Of a DNA stretch of 64,000 bases, positions 43,111 to 52,830 are shown one piece after another. Position 1 is the first letter of the stretch, and each line of letters opens with the position of its first letter. The notes beneath the pieces were generated by a model. The model searched no databases and was not told where the DNA came from. It worked only from the letters and a program-made list of their open reading frames with translations. The stretch is from Doryteuthis pealeii (lineage: Eukaryota; Mollusca; Cephalopoda; Myopsida; Loliginidae), in the NCBI GenBank assembly GCA_023376005.1, contig CM042152.1, positions 71,452,571 to 71,516,570 on the forward strand. Direction: 5' to 3'. The position numbers and the translations under genes were made by a program.

Positions 43111-44160
43111 TTTACTTTTAGTAAGCAGCCCAGATAGCAACACAGATCAGATATACAAAATAAGCTTCTAGCAAGATTCAAACATACATCCCTTCGTCAA
43201 TCTAGGGCAGCTGCCATACTGAAATATCACTGTACGACCATACTGTATACTCTTATAGGTGCAAACATATACTCATACAAGGATTTTTATGAATCCCTAG
43301 ATAGGAGCTCAATGTATGATAATCAATAAATTAGATTATATACAGATAAATATTTAACTTTCAAAGAAAGAAAAACTTAACAAACCGTCATCCTATTATA
43401 ATTTATTTCACCCAGAAATTAAAAAAAAAAAATTTTGTTTAAATTTAAAACAATTCTTTTGAGCCCCAGTTTCATCAGACGGGTTTTACAATATATATAT
43501 ATATATATATATAAGAATAACTGACAGCTACAAAAAGGATCATTACTTTTAAACCAGTTTTTCTTTTGTAAAGTAAATAGGCCGTGTATCATTAAACTGT
43601 TTTAATATACTGAACTTAAGGGCTTATAATCTACTACTGAACAAATTTCATGAGGGCTGTTTGGTAGTTAGCATTCTACTTGTAAAATCCACAATATGCA
43701 CAGATAGTTGCATAAATAAATAGTTAAATAGTTGCTGCATGTGTTCCTATGTTGAATTTTGTCCTTTTGCTTGATAAAGTTGTTTACACTTTCATAGAAA
43801 TATCGATTGGATAGCAACATGTGTTTTGCCAACCTGTGCACATGTAACTTTTAACTTGTCCTTTATACATTCTCTTTGTCTGCCAAATATCCCCTATTGA
43901 TTCTTTCCTTAGCAGCTGTTTACCACCAAGTGACATGTAATTCTCTGACATTTCCAAATTCACTGTTTTTCAAAGAAAAGAAAAATCATGCAAAAAAATT
44001 CCAAAGGCATTAACCTTTAATGTTATCTGAGATAAATTCCACAAAATTGTTGCTGATATTAATGTGTGGGCCTACATTTTTTTAATGTAAAAGAATTCTT
44101 TCTAAAAAAATATTCATGGAACAATATCCCTTGTTAATTATATTATATACATATATGTGG
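43111..44160. other. AT-rich intergenic with (AT)n at 43,490-43,513
   Basis: Nothing else recognised. Confidence 0.45.
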
Positions 44161-44164
44161 GAAA

Positions 44165-44345
44165 TGTACACGGCAAGCCGAGTTCAAATCCTCGATGAGG
44201 GTGCTTGCATTTCAAATAGTGCTTAAGTACTATTCTCCCTCCAGCTATGAGTAATAGGCAGAGTGGGCTCTTTAACCTTGGTATGGCAACCAGTCTAGGA
44301 ATAGAGGAAAGTGTGGAAATAACAACACAGACAGCATGTTATATC
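44165..44345 (+). repeat. SINE-like repeat S3
   Basis: Contains GAGTTCAAATCCTCGATGAGG (B-box-like), CTATTCTCCCTCCAGCTATGAGTAATAGGCAGAGTGGGCTCTTTAACCTTGG and CAACCAGTCTAGGA. A perfect inverted pair, TAGAGGAAAGTGTGG / CCACACTTTCCTCTA (44302-44316, 44347-44361), follows. Confidence 0.6.
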
Positions 44346-44400
44346 CACACTTTCCTCTATTCTGAACCACATTTTGTCAGATTTATTCAAATCCTTCACT

Positions 44401-44403
<3 letters not shown>

Positions 44404-44449
<46 letters not shown>

Positions 44450-44554
44450 CCTATCAATCGATTTCTCTTAAACAATAAACTATTAATCTATATCTCAGAC
44501 ACAATATATATATATATATATAATATATATTATATATATATATTATATATATAA
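44404..44554. repeat. (TA)n arrays
   Basis: Two TA arrays (44404-44446 and 44504-44554) separated by unique sequence. Confidence 0.95.
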
Positions 44555-44672
44555 GCAAGGGAGTCTGTCCCCTTTTTAGTATTGCTAGACCAGGGAGATT
44601 GTTTTTTCTGAGATGAAGTGCTATATCTACTGTCAGCTCTTCACTTTACTGTACTGCTCAGATTATATATAT
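44555..44672 (-). repeat. tRNA-derived SINE S1, body only
   Basis: AGCAAGGGAGTCTGTCCCC, TTGCTAGACCAGGGAGATTG and GTCAGCTCTTCACTTTACTG are the reverse of the S1 body. The tRNA-like head is missing. Confidence 0.65.
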
Positions 44673-44719
44673 ATACATATATATATGTATACACACATAC
44701 AAATATATATATATTATAT

Positions 44720-45065
44720 ATTAATGATTTGAAGGCAATTACAATGCATATAGAAAGATATAGTGAAGAGACAGACAAAACCACACACACTTTATAAACA
44801 CCCTAAAAAACAATGGCTACCCAACTTCATACATACGCCATTTAAATAATAGAAAAACATGGACACTACACACACACTCTAACACCTGTTTCCTGAAACT
44901 ACCACATTTCAGTGAAACAATCACAAAGGAAATACGCAAGGCTATTCATAAAGAGGGACTAGATATCCAACTAGCCCACTCTGGGCCCTCACTACGGCAA
45001 CATCTAACAAAAAAAACATAAGAATGATATTACAGCATGCACACTAGCCAAATGCCCAATAAGAG
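44720..45065 (+). pseudogene. Penelope-like element fragment (RT C-terminus)
   Basis: Frames on the plus strand give SYIRHLN-type text, SETITKEIRKAIHKEGLDIQ, AHSGPSLRQHLT and KCPIRDP. An S-x-x-I-x-K-x-I-R...G-L-x-I-x-x-A-H...L-R-x-x-L pattern before a Cys-rich segment is what I recall from the end of Penelope-like RTs, just before the GIY-YIG nuclease. The text breaks off at 45,065, where a LINE-A copy begins, and no GIY-YIG domain is seen. Frame changes and stops mark it as dead. Confidence 0.5.
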
Positions 45066-45069
45066 ATCC

Positions 45070-45643
45070 TATTATAATTTTATTTCAACCATGACAATCT
45101 CTCACCAACTTCTATGCAGCATCTAGAATCCATGCAAAGTTGATCGATGTAGGTCTTTCCTGGGCGGCTTACATTGGCATGTCCATATGCAGGTTTCCAC
45201 AGGAGAATATCACATGTGTTCATCCTTACTTTCCAGCATGTCTTGTTCCTCTTACACAGATGGTTTGTGTGATAGGGGGCAAGTTGCCGTATAGCTCTTT
45301 TCTTGTAGGGTGTTGTTTCCATGATTTGTTTAAGACCGAACACAGCATTCTTGTGTAACTCCCATCTAACTTATTCTCTTGGCACTTCCAAGTGGTGCAG
45401 TTTTACAGTAGTACTAACATGACTACAGCTTGGTAGAATTGTTGCTTTAACTTATCATTGAGATCAGATTACCATATGATTGATGATCTGTCTATAGTAG
45501 TCCATGCCTTCCATATGCATGCATTGATATTGATTTCTGTGGATGGGATATTACTACCTAGGTACATAAACTGGTTTACCAGTTTTGTGGGCTTGCCATC
45601 GAGAGTGGAGATGTCTCAATCCCATTTAAAACACATGAACAGA
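45070..45643 (-). pseudogene. LINE-A RT C-terminus, 3' segment of the inverted copy
   Basis: The minus strand gives DISTLDGKPTKLVNQFMYLG, then LSIDRSSII-type text, then YTTWKCQEN, then KAVFGLKQIMETTPYKKRAI, RTCWKVRMNTCDILLWKPAY and GRPRKT-like GKTYIDQLC, before VGERLSWLK. This matches 47,663-48,140 block for block. A single-base change breaks the frame several times. Confidence 0.75.
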
Positions 45644-46501
45644 TAGAAAATAATAACCAAAAATCATCGATAGCCAACTAGACATGAAGCTAGGAGACTT
45701 TGCGATAGATGAACTCAATGAAGTTCTAAAAAACTAAAAAGTAGAAAATCTGCTGACCTCGATGAAATACCCACTGAGGTATGGAAGATTAGGAAATTTG
45801 ATGGCATACTACTTAGACTATGCAATGCAGTGTATAGACAAAACACGATGAAAGAAATGGATGAAAGCCTGCATTCTCCCATTCCCCAAAATGGCAACCT
45901 TGGAATTGCTAATAAATACAAAGGTATAACTCTCACTGTCATAGCTGCTAAGATATGTAATGCCCCTTTTCTTAATCACTTCCAACCTGAAATAGAGAAA
46001 ATCCTTAGGAAAAAACCCAACAATTTTCGTAGAAATCAATCCACAACTTTTCAAATCCTGACTATTTGTCTAGTTATAGAAGGGGTTTGAGCAAAGAATC
46101 TTGAGGCAATGTTACTGTTTGTAGATTTCTCCAAGGCATTTGACTCCATACAGGAAAAATGGAGCAAATACTACTAGCATATGGCCTCCCCAAAGAAACA
46201 GTTACAAGAGCTATAATGATGTTCTACAAAGACACTAAAGCAATGGTTCGTTTAGCTGATGAAGACACCGATTTCTTTCACATTGTCAGTGGAGTCCTGC
46301 AAGGAGATACTTTAGTACCATATATATTTATAATATAATATTTCACCCTAAAAAGGTAAGAAACAGGTGATATCCTGCAGGGACTATTATGGATGTGGGC
46401 TATGGGGTTGATTTGGCGCTTGTTGAAAATAGACTTGCGCAAGCTGAATCACTGCTACATAGCCTGGAAAAGGCAGCAATGAACATTGGCCTCGATGTGA
46501 A

Positions 46502-46503
<2 letters not shown>
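45644..46503 (+). pseudogene. LINE-A linker and RT core, inverted segment
   Basis: The plus strand gives SADLDEIPTEVWK, KWMKACILPFPKMATLEL-type text, NFRRNQSTTFQILTICLVIEGV, then LLFVDFSKAFDSI (first RT catalytic Asp intact) and SGVLQGDTLVPYIFI. The Asp-Asp box is altered (MDVGYGVDLALVENRL) and the copy has in-frame stops, so it is inactive. It ends NIGLDVN next to a (TA)n array at 46,505. Confidence 0.78.
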
Positions 46504-46504
<1 letters not shown>

Positions 46505-46549
<45 letters not shown>

Positions 46550-46552
46550 ATT
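46505..46552. repeat. (TA)n array
   Basis: TA run at the end of the inverted LINE segment. Confidence 0.95.
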
Positions 46553-46673
46553 TGGGAGAATATGTGCTTAATTGAAGTCAAACCTAATTTTTTTTAAAGT
46601 TAATTCATTAATGATTAATTAGGCGGGATTTAACTACTTAAATGTAAGGCTAAACAAATCGAGAAAAATCAAT

Positions 46674-46715
46674 CTCTGTATGTACATTTCGGCCTATTAG
46701 ACCTCATCAGCAGAG
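46674..46715 (-). ncRNA. Hammerhead ribozyme (type I) motif
   Basis: Read on the minus strand from 46,715: stem I 5' strand CUCUG; core CUGAUGA (46704-46710); stem II GGUCU/AGGCC with loop AAU (46691-46703); GAAA (46687-46690); a two-bp stem III AU/AU closing loop GUAC; cleavage triplet AUA; stem I 3' strand CAGAG (46674-46678). All invariant core bases are present and stem I (5 bp) and stem II (5 bp) pair fully. Self-cleavage would fall between plus positions 46,678 and 46,679. Very short stem III is what is reported for hammerheads in Penelope-like elements and retrozymes, so this probably belongs to a mobile repeat on the minus strand. Confidence 0.8.
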
Positions 46716-46798
46716 CTATAGATACGAAGATCGCCTCGTGTGTGATTCGAAACCTGTATGTCGGATCGACAAATATTGTCGGCTGAAAATAGCCATAT

Positions 46799-47200
46799 TT
46801 ATTTACGTTCATATATATATATATATATATAATTTAATATACCAAGCATGTTGGTAAATCCTTGCGGTGAGAAAAAACCCAGCAAATAGTTTGATTGTAA
46901 AAATATACTACCAAACATCAACCGGGAAGAAAAAAATTTTTGAAAAAAAGAAAAGACCAAGATAGTCGTACCAACAAAAAATAATCTATTGGTACAGTAT
47001 TTGGCCAAAAGAAAAAACAATTTATATGTATATATATGTATATAAGATATATATATATTCATATAACCGCTAGGAGAATAGCTAATAAGTAAAAAGTGCT
47101 CAATACCTAAGTAGAGCAAATAATAAAGATAAATCTAATGAGTCAGACGAACCTACTATTAGTTTCGCTTAATGCTCTTTAGGGCTAAGATCTGACTCTC
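46799..47200. repeat. Dispersed repeat with conserved RNA-like fold at its end
   Basis: Contains GTGCTCAATACCTAAGTAGAGC and AATAATAAAGATAAATCTAATGAGTC, text I remember as recurrent in cephalopod repeats, then the three-way fold at 47140-47198. No coding capacity. Confidence 0.4.
47140..47198. ncRNA. Predicted three-way-junction fold
   Basis: An 8-bp perfect closing stem GAGTCAGA/TCTGACTC (47140-47147, 47191-47198) encloses two hairpins: CGAAC...GTTTCG (47148-47167) and CTTA-GCTC...GGGC-TAAG (47168-47189). Every arm is adjacent to the next with at most one unpaired base. Fold seen by eye. Function unknown; it may be structured RNA of the surrounding repeat. Confidence 0.4.
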
Positions 47201-47204
47201 TCTC

Positions 47205-47264
<60 letters not shown>

Positions 47265-47660
47265 CAAACACACACACACTCACATTTACACACATGCACA
47301 CACCCACATATCTCTCTCTCTATATATATATACAAATACATACATATATACACACATACATATACACATACACATATACACACATATATACATGCTTACA
47401 CAAATATATATATGGATGTCGTCTAGAAGACTTTCAAAAATGGGATGGCTGATAGGGATGGATGGATGGATGGCAAGAGAGAACCAAGTGAATCTATGCT
47501 ATCAGCACACCCTGATGATGATGATGATGATGATACACTGGAATATTTACTTTGATATGTAATTGAGTGAGCCAACACCAGTGCCAGAGAACATCCCCCA
47601 CACCAATATGCTCCTCCTCCTCCTCCTCCTCCTCCTCATCATCATCATCATCATCATCAT
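47199..47660. repeat. Simple-sequence tract
   Basis: (TA)n and (CA)n arrays at 47,203-47,420, GGATGGATGG near 47,455-47,475, (GAT)n at about 47,510-47,535, and (CTC)n then (ATC)n at 47,611-47,662. The (ATC)n part is the (ATG)n tail of the minus-strand LINE-A copy to its right. Confidence 0.9.
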
Positions 47661-47662
47661 CA

Positions 47663-48145
47663 TGTCATGCCAGCAGCATGGATATCCATGACAATCTCTT
47701 GCCAACTGTCCCTATCACTCATTGTCCCTGCTAGGTCCTCCGCACAGCATCCAGTAACTGCACAGAGCTGGTCTATGCGGGCCTTTGCTGGACGACCCGC
47801 ACTAGCATGTCCATGTGCTGGTTTCCATAGGAGGATGTTACTTATGAATTCATCTTTACTTCTTCAGCAGTGTCCAGCATGTCTTGTCCGTCTTACTCAG
47901 ATGGTTTGTGTGATAGAGGCAGGTGGCTTGTGGGGTGTTGTTTCCACGATTTGTTCAAGATCACATGCAGCATTCTTGTGCAGCTCCTATCTAGCCTGTT
48001 GTCCAGGTGCCTTGTCAAGGTCCAAGTGGTGTAGCTATACAGTAGCACTGATACCACTATGGCCTGGAAGAATTGTTTCTTTAACTTGTCGGTGAAATCT
48101 GATTTCCATATAACTGACAATCTGTTTATAGTCGACCATGTCCTA
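47663..48145 (-). pseudogene. LINE-A 3' end
   Basis: The minus strand encodes VIWKSDFTDKLKKQFFQAIVVSVLLY, YTTWTLTRHLDNRLD, CTRMLHVILNKSWKQHP and, after frame changes, RTRHAGH-like text, RAKARP-like text and a final RLSWISMLLA region, followed by an (ATG)n tail. It corresponds to the C-terminal end of the LINE-A ORF2. Frameshifts and a stop make it inactive; 5' truncated at about 48,145. Confidence 0.8.
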
Positions 48146-49665
48146 CATCCAAATTTAACTGATTTTTTTCAAACATTTGTGAAGCAATCTTTATGATATG
48201 ATATATTGCTTTGTATTAGAGCAAACCAGATGAAACTTACATTCGTAGAATTACATTTCTAACTTTCACAGTTACTCCAGGTGTTTCTTCTTTGAATTGC
48301 TAGGTGGTGCATTCCAAGCAGTGAGCACAAAAATCAAAATCTTTCTCTTTTTTTCCCAGTTTGCTGAAACATATAACAAGCAAATTTTGCATTCTCCTGT
48401 CTATGAGACAGGAGGACTCCATTTTTCTACAATTTCTTATAACACATCACACAAAATCTCAACTTTTATATGTAAGTTAAAACTCTTTCTTCCTTAACCA
48501 CAACTCCAGGAACATTTTAATACAAAGGCCTTTTCCTCTTTAACTTACCAACAGAAACATCAACTACATATTAAGAACTTTTCACATATACAACAAAGTT
48601 TAAACCTACTTGATATTTTTCTTCTTCTCTAAGCTTTGTCTCAGTAAATAAATGTTTTGTTCAAATAGTTGTGAATTGTTTTGCATATATATCTCACCCA
48701 GGATATATTTAATTTACACACAGGTTTAAACAAATGTGTCTAGGTTCATTTCAATTGCAACTAAATTGTAGCAATCAGCCATGGTTTACTGCTGACATCC
48801 ATATAAGAACGTTTTCACCATGTCGAAACCATCAATGAAGAATCTTTTTCATCAGTCCAGACAGCTAATCTGCAAAGACTAGTCTATCTTTTTAATTCTT
48901 CTTCTTCGTGAGAGGGTCAATAGCAGAAGACTGTATGAAGTTCTGTTTTTCATAAACATGATACTGTCTGTTGTGACACTTCCATACCAAATTCTTCATT
49001 TACCAAATGCATAATACCAGTTGCTGTGTCAAAACAGTCTACCATAGAGTCTTTGAATTGGTTTATTCTGCTGAGAATGTGCTACCTGAGCCTGAACATA
49101 TAGCCTGAGTGTCATGCTTGGTGGGGATGGGTGACAAAACTGGCCATGCTGTTGTCTTTGTTCTACTTAGTTAGTTCCGTTTGCTGACCAATCCATGCAA
49201 ATAAATATTTACATTCCTCACCTTTCGCAGCCTGCTTCCACCAAAATACCTCAGTCACTCCATGTCTTTTAACCTACTTAAAACCATAAGTGAAAAGCAC
49301 AAAACATAAATGAAGTTTTATTTACAAAAAGAAAAAAAGGAATGATCAGATATGGGAGCAGAATGGGCTAAATAAAAAAGATTCCCCAAGAAACAAAAAA
49401 CATTCAACAAAAACAAAATTGTGGGCCATTTGGTTTTCTCCTTTCCCCCTGCTAATATAAAGCCCGCTGACTGTTTTTCCGGTTTTATGAGGACCAAAAA
49501 ACAAGCAGGTCAGTTCATCCAAGTAGGGAGTGCGTGTCCTTAGAATATGGTCAGGGTAAAAAATGGATTGTTTTTTTGGGCAGATGGGCTTGGACTTTAA
49601 AAAAATACTGCTGGTTGATTCTGTTTTATTTGACTGTGATGAGTTTTTAGGTGAATTAAAGATTT
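48146..49665. other. AT-rich intergenic
   Basis: No gene recognised. 48,290-48,500 is open for 66 codons but has no domain features. Confidence 0.4.
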
Positions 49666-49667
49666 AG

Positions 49668-49885
49668 GGGCCGGTTTCAATACCAGGTTCAATACCAGTC
49701 CCTGCCAACTCAGCGCATGAGTAGCACAGATTGGGTATACTGACCTGTGTGGTAAAGTGGGGAACTGACTGTTGGTGTGTTGCTCCACCTCAGCAAAAAT
49801 ACTCCCTGGTCTAGTGCCATTGAAAAGGGAATAGACTCCCTCGCTGTACAGCTGATAATGACAATAGATCACTCCGCCAACTTTT
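49668..49885 (+). repeat. tRNA-derived SINE S1
   Basis: B-box-like GGTTCAATACCAG occurs twice near 49,685-49,705. The body follows with GAGTAGCACAGATTGGGTATACTGACCTGTGTGGTAAAGTGG, CTCCCTGGTCTAGTGCCATTGAAAAGGGAATAGACTCCCT and CTGATAATGACAATAG. Confidence 0.75.
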
Positions 49886-50184
49886 AAAAAAAGTAGCCAT
49901 TGTCATCATTAAGCTTGAATATTCTAGAAATTTCACTCTTAAATGTATCAATTATCTTTTGTAATAGCAGAAATCCTCCTCCCTTGAGTCTTTAGTGTGA
50001 CAACGTAAGTAATTAATCAACTTTGCAAAGACTTGCCATTGTGATAATTTAGGGAAAGAAATGCAGCAGATAAATAAGGAATATTAGTTTACATTTCAAT
50101 GTTGCCATATTTTGTTGGGAATGATTATATTTTTTAGAAATCCCCCATAAATACAGGGTGGGGAAAAATGATCTGATACATTTG

Positions 50185-50510
50185 TATTGGGTAACATGCT
50201 GGGCTGTGACATTGTTGTAAGTTAGTTTGAACCCCAGTCTCGCTATTGCATTCACTTTTGGATTAATACCCTTGGGAAAGTCATGAACCCCTTTATCCTT
50301 CCAGCTATTGGTTAAATAGAACCTATTTTTTAAGCAAGTTTGAATTCAGAGTTTTTCTTCTCCTAGACTAGTTGCCATACCAATATTAAAGAGCTCAGTC
50401 TTTCCCATGAGTATTAGCATTATGTGAAATGCAAATAGCCTTATCCAGGATTTGAGCTTGGGTCACTGTATTCATTTCTTACAATCACACCACAAATACC
50501 TCCTACTTAT
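50185..50510 (+). repeat. SINE-like repeat S3, longest copy
   Basis: ACATGCTGGGCTGTGACATTGTTG and AACCCCAGTCTCGC form a tRNA-like head. Then come ATTAATACCCTTGGGAAAGTCATGAACCCC, CCTTCCAGCTATTGGTTAAATAG, CTAGACTAGTTGCCATACCAATATTAAAGAGCTCAGTC and a tail. Confidence 0.65.
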
Positions 50511-51205
50511 TTGTAATAAACAATTTTTATTCTATAACTTGCTTTATACTTGTTTTCTTTTTAAATTTTATTATTATTAGAGTGTAGAACAAGCTTTTAA
50601 GAATATTTACTAGGATTTTTATCCCAATCAAATCTGTGTAATTGGAAATTTTAATTTTAAAACCTTTATTCTCTAACATTGAATGCTACAATATATATAT
50701 ATGTATCTGTGTGTCGGTGTAGTTATGTGGATGTTTTTATAAGAGCAGATATTTTTCTACTTCTGTGAGTTTTGATTTAGGGATATTTGAAATATAAGTT
50801 AAAAAGTTATTTCCATTGTTCTAAGGCAATTTTGAAATATATACACCTGGAATGTTCTATGTCTGTCATTATATGCATGTATATCTATTTTTCTATTTAC
50901 ACTACTTCTGAGTACATTCATCTTTTAACTTCACCCTGGTAACATTTAGAAAACAATGGTTGTACCTTTGGCGTAACATTTGATATGAAAAGGGTTTGAT
51001 GAAATCAATCAATTTCATGATTTCAATAAAGGAGTTATTTTCTTTTCTATAGATGATATTAAATCTCAGCTGTGCCAGATTTTTGTCACATTTCCTCGCA
51101 GTGGCTGTAAAAAAAAAATATATGAACAAATTTTCTTCTTTCCCATTGGCTGATTGAAAGGAATATGTGTACAATTCTTGAATTTTCATTCGCTTTCACC
51201 TTTAA
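50511..51205. other. Upstream region of the 51.3-kb gene
   Basis: AT-rich. No repeat recognised apart from short TA runs. It may hold distal promoter elements, but none can be named. Confidence 0.35.
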
Positions 51206-51213
51206 GCATTTAC

Positions 51214-51221
51214 TATATAAG
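51214..51221 (+). promoter_or_regulatory. TATA box of the 51.3-kb gene
   Basis: TATATAAG, 123 bases before the ATG. An initiator-like TTCAGAG lies about 37-40 bases downstream, so transcription probably starts near 51,245-51,255. Confidence 0.5.
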
Positions 51222-51336
51222 TGCTGAAAACCTTTTGTTTGGTTAAGCAGTTCAGAGTAACTTGCTTTTCACTTCCGGCCTCTCAACAAAGCACCAAACA
51301 AAGTGAATTGTGACGTGTGAACTGCAATATACTAAG

Positions 51337-51425
51337 ATGGGGCTCTATTCGTGGGCAGCCACACCAGCCCTACTCACCATTGCCTATCTTCTGACAATTC
51401 CTGCAGTTGCAGCAAAAAACCAATC
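51337..51425 (+). CDS. First coding exon with signal peptide; secreted or membrane protein (unassigned)
   Basis: ATG at 51,337 sits in a strong start context (A at -3, G at +4) downstream of a TATA box. The 29 codons give MGLYSWAATP, then a hydrophobic core ALLTIAYLLTIPAVAA, then KNQ. Ala-x-Ala before Lys is a good signal-peptidase site, so the mature protein would begin near residue 27. The frame ends after two bases of a codon at a donor GTAATT (51,426). An exon that stops just after the signal peptide is a common animal gene layout. No downstream exon could be identified with confidence, so the product cannot be named. The rest of the gene probably lies in or beyond the following AT-rich 12 kb. 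Confidence 0.5.
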
Positions 51426-51879
51426 GTAATTATTTTATTTTTTATTATTTAATGTTTTAAAACTTTTAATTTAAATCTTTTGCTTTTACTTTTTATTTGT
51501 CACCATGTAATGCAGCCTTTCCCATAGATTTTGCTTCATATGAAAGATTTACTCTAGAGATTATTTATATAAAGATGTTACATATTTTCTTATTTCCATA
51601 ATTTCTGGTATTTATTTCCTTATTCTTCAAATATTTTCTAAAATAGTTACTAGCCCAGGTTAAATTGCTGTAAAAGTAACGCGAAGCCAAACGTTTTGAG
51701 ACCTTATTTGTCTGATGCAAATATCATTGGGGAATTAAAAGTTTTGGTAAACAGGCTTGGTTTTAGTCCAAAGCCTGGCCTATTTACTAAAAGTTTTCTC
51801 ATTCCTGAATAATAAAAAAAATAAGATCTCTACAATTTTGGCTTCACATTACCTTTACCACACTTTTAATTTGGACTAT
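51426..51879 (+). other. Start of the probable first intron
   Basis: Begins GTAATT. AT-rich, with no coding recognised. Downstream LINE and duplication features at 51.9-61.7 kb would all lie within this intron if the gene model is right. Confidence 0.4.
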
Positions 51880-52120
51880 ACTTAACTTTTCAAAGTTTTT
51901 TTGATTACAATAATTCAAGGTTTCCAACAAGCAATACTAAATCATTTTTATTTTCAAAGATGAACAAAAACAAGACCCACAAAATTCTCTAAAGACAGAT
52001 CACCTAATCCAAGCCATAAGATCAGTCTTAGTTTCTAATAAACAAGAAGAAAAAATGTATCAGCTAGTGAACTTCACTCTTCCAGCAGATCACAGAATTA
52101 AAATTTAGCAAATTGAAAAG
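51880..52120 (+). repeat. 241-bp identical direct repeat, copy 1 (LINE-B sequence)
   Basis: Identical base for base, as far as I can read, to 53930-54170. The second half (ACAGATCACCTAATCC... to CAGCAGATCACAGA) is LINE-B text equivalent to 59,935-60,045. Here it runs on into the LINE-B C-terminus at 52,121. Confidence 0.92.
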
Positions 52121-52462
52121 CTTCATAAATACCTGGACCTTGTCAGAGAGTTAAAAAAAAAAAAGTTCTGGGATATGAAGTTGACAGTAATACCAACCAA
52201 AGTTGGGGCATTTGAAACAGTCCCCAAGAACCTAGAAAAAGAATAGGGAAATTAGAAATTTTGATAGAGAATTGAGGCTGTCCAGGTCACAGCACTGAAG
52301 GGATTGGCGACAATATTTAGAAGAAGCCTGGATAGCTGAGGAGACTTGCTGTCATTCAGACTTCAGAGAAAATCACCAGTTATTACCGATATAAAAAAAC
52401 TTACAAAAAGAATAGAATAATAATAAATATACTACTACTACTACTATTATTAATAATAATAA
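52121..52462 (+). pseudogene. LINE-B 3' end, copy 3
   Basis: Continues from the 241-bp segment: YLDLVREL-like text, then VIPTKVGAFETVPKNLEKE-like and LRSIDDLLSFRLQ-like segments in broken frames, then 3' UTR and (CTA)n/(TAA)n tail at about 52,425-52,462. Several stops. Confidence 0.72.
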
Positions 52463-52726
52463 TGCCCCTCTTAACAATTTTATTGTGATACATTAGGATT
52501 TTTTATTTTACCTGAAATGTTCACATCTTATAAACAGACTAAAAGATTTTTTATAAGTTTTATTCAATTTGATTTTCAAAATAGTATTTTCTTTTTAATT
52601 GGTTGGCTATAAATGAATCTCCAAATAATGATAAAATTCAAAAGAAGCTGTTTGACAAAAGTGTCAAATATAGGAAATTTAATTAATTTATTTATTTAAA
52701 AATTTAATGATTCATTACCACATCTA

Positions 52727-52830
52727 ATGTCATAATATTATTCTCTGAAAACTTTTTCTTGCTTTTTTAATTAATATATATACTATATTTTATTGAATTG
52801 TCGAGAAATTTTTTTTTCAAGAAATGAAAA
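52727..52830. repeat. Second duplicated segment, copy 1
   Basis: ATGTCATAATATTATTCTCTGAAAAC...TTAATTAATATATA...GAATTGTCGAGAAATTTTTTTT aligns with 54225-54330 with only a few differences. Copy 1 lies 606 bases after the 241-bp segment; copy 2 lies about 54 bases after its partner. Confidence 0.85.

Larger units (their letters stand above)
45070..46503. mobile_element. LINE-A copy with internal 5' inversion (twin-priming signature)
   Basis: 45070-45643 carries the LINE-A 3' part on the minus strand, and 45644-46503 carries the part immediately upstream of it on the plus strand. The plus-strand piece runs from the endonuclease-RT linker through RT and ends in NIGLDVN. The minus-strand piece starts in FMCFKWD and runs to the 3' end near 45,070. 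In family members these two ends are separated by only about five residues. This layout is the known outcome of twin priming during LINE insertion. It appears inserted into the Penelope-like fragment. Confidence 0.75.

Noticed and set aside
43450..43490. Hammerhead-like CTGATGA on the minus strand (TTTCATCAGACGG on plus)
   Set aside because: Not followed by a pairable stem II and GAAA.
47140..47198. Hammerhead reading of the three-way fold
   Set aside because: Core bases are wrong (CUAAUGA and GAAC), and the stems do not meet the core in the required order.
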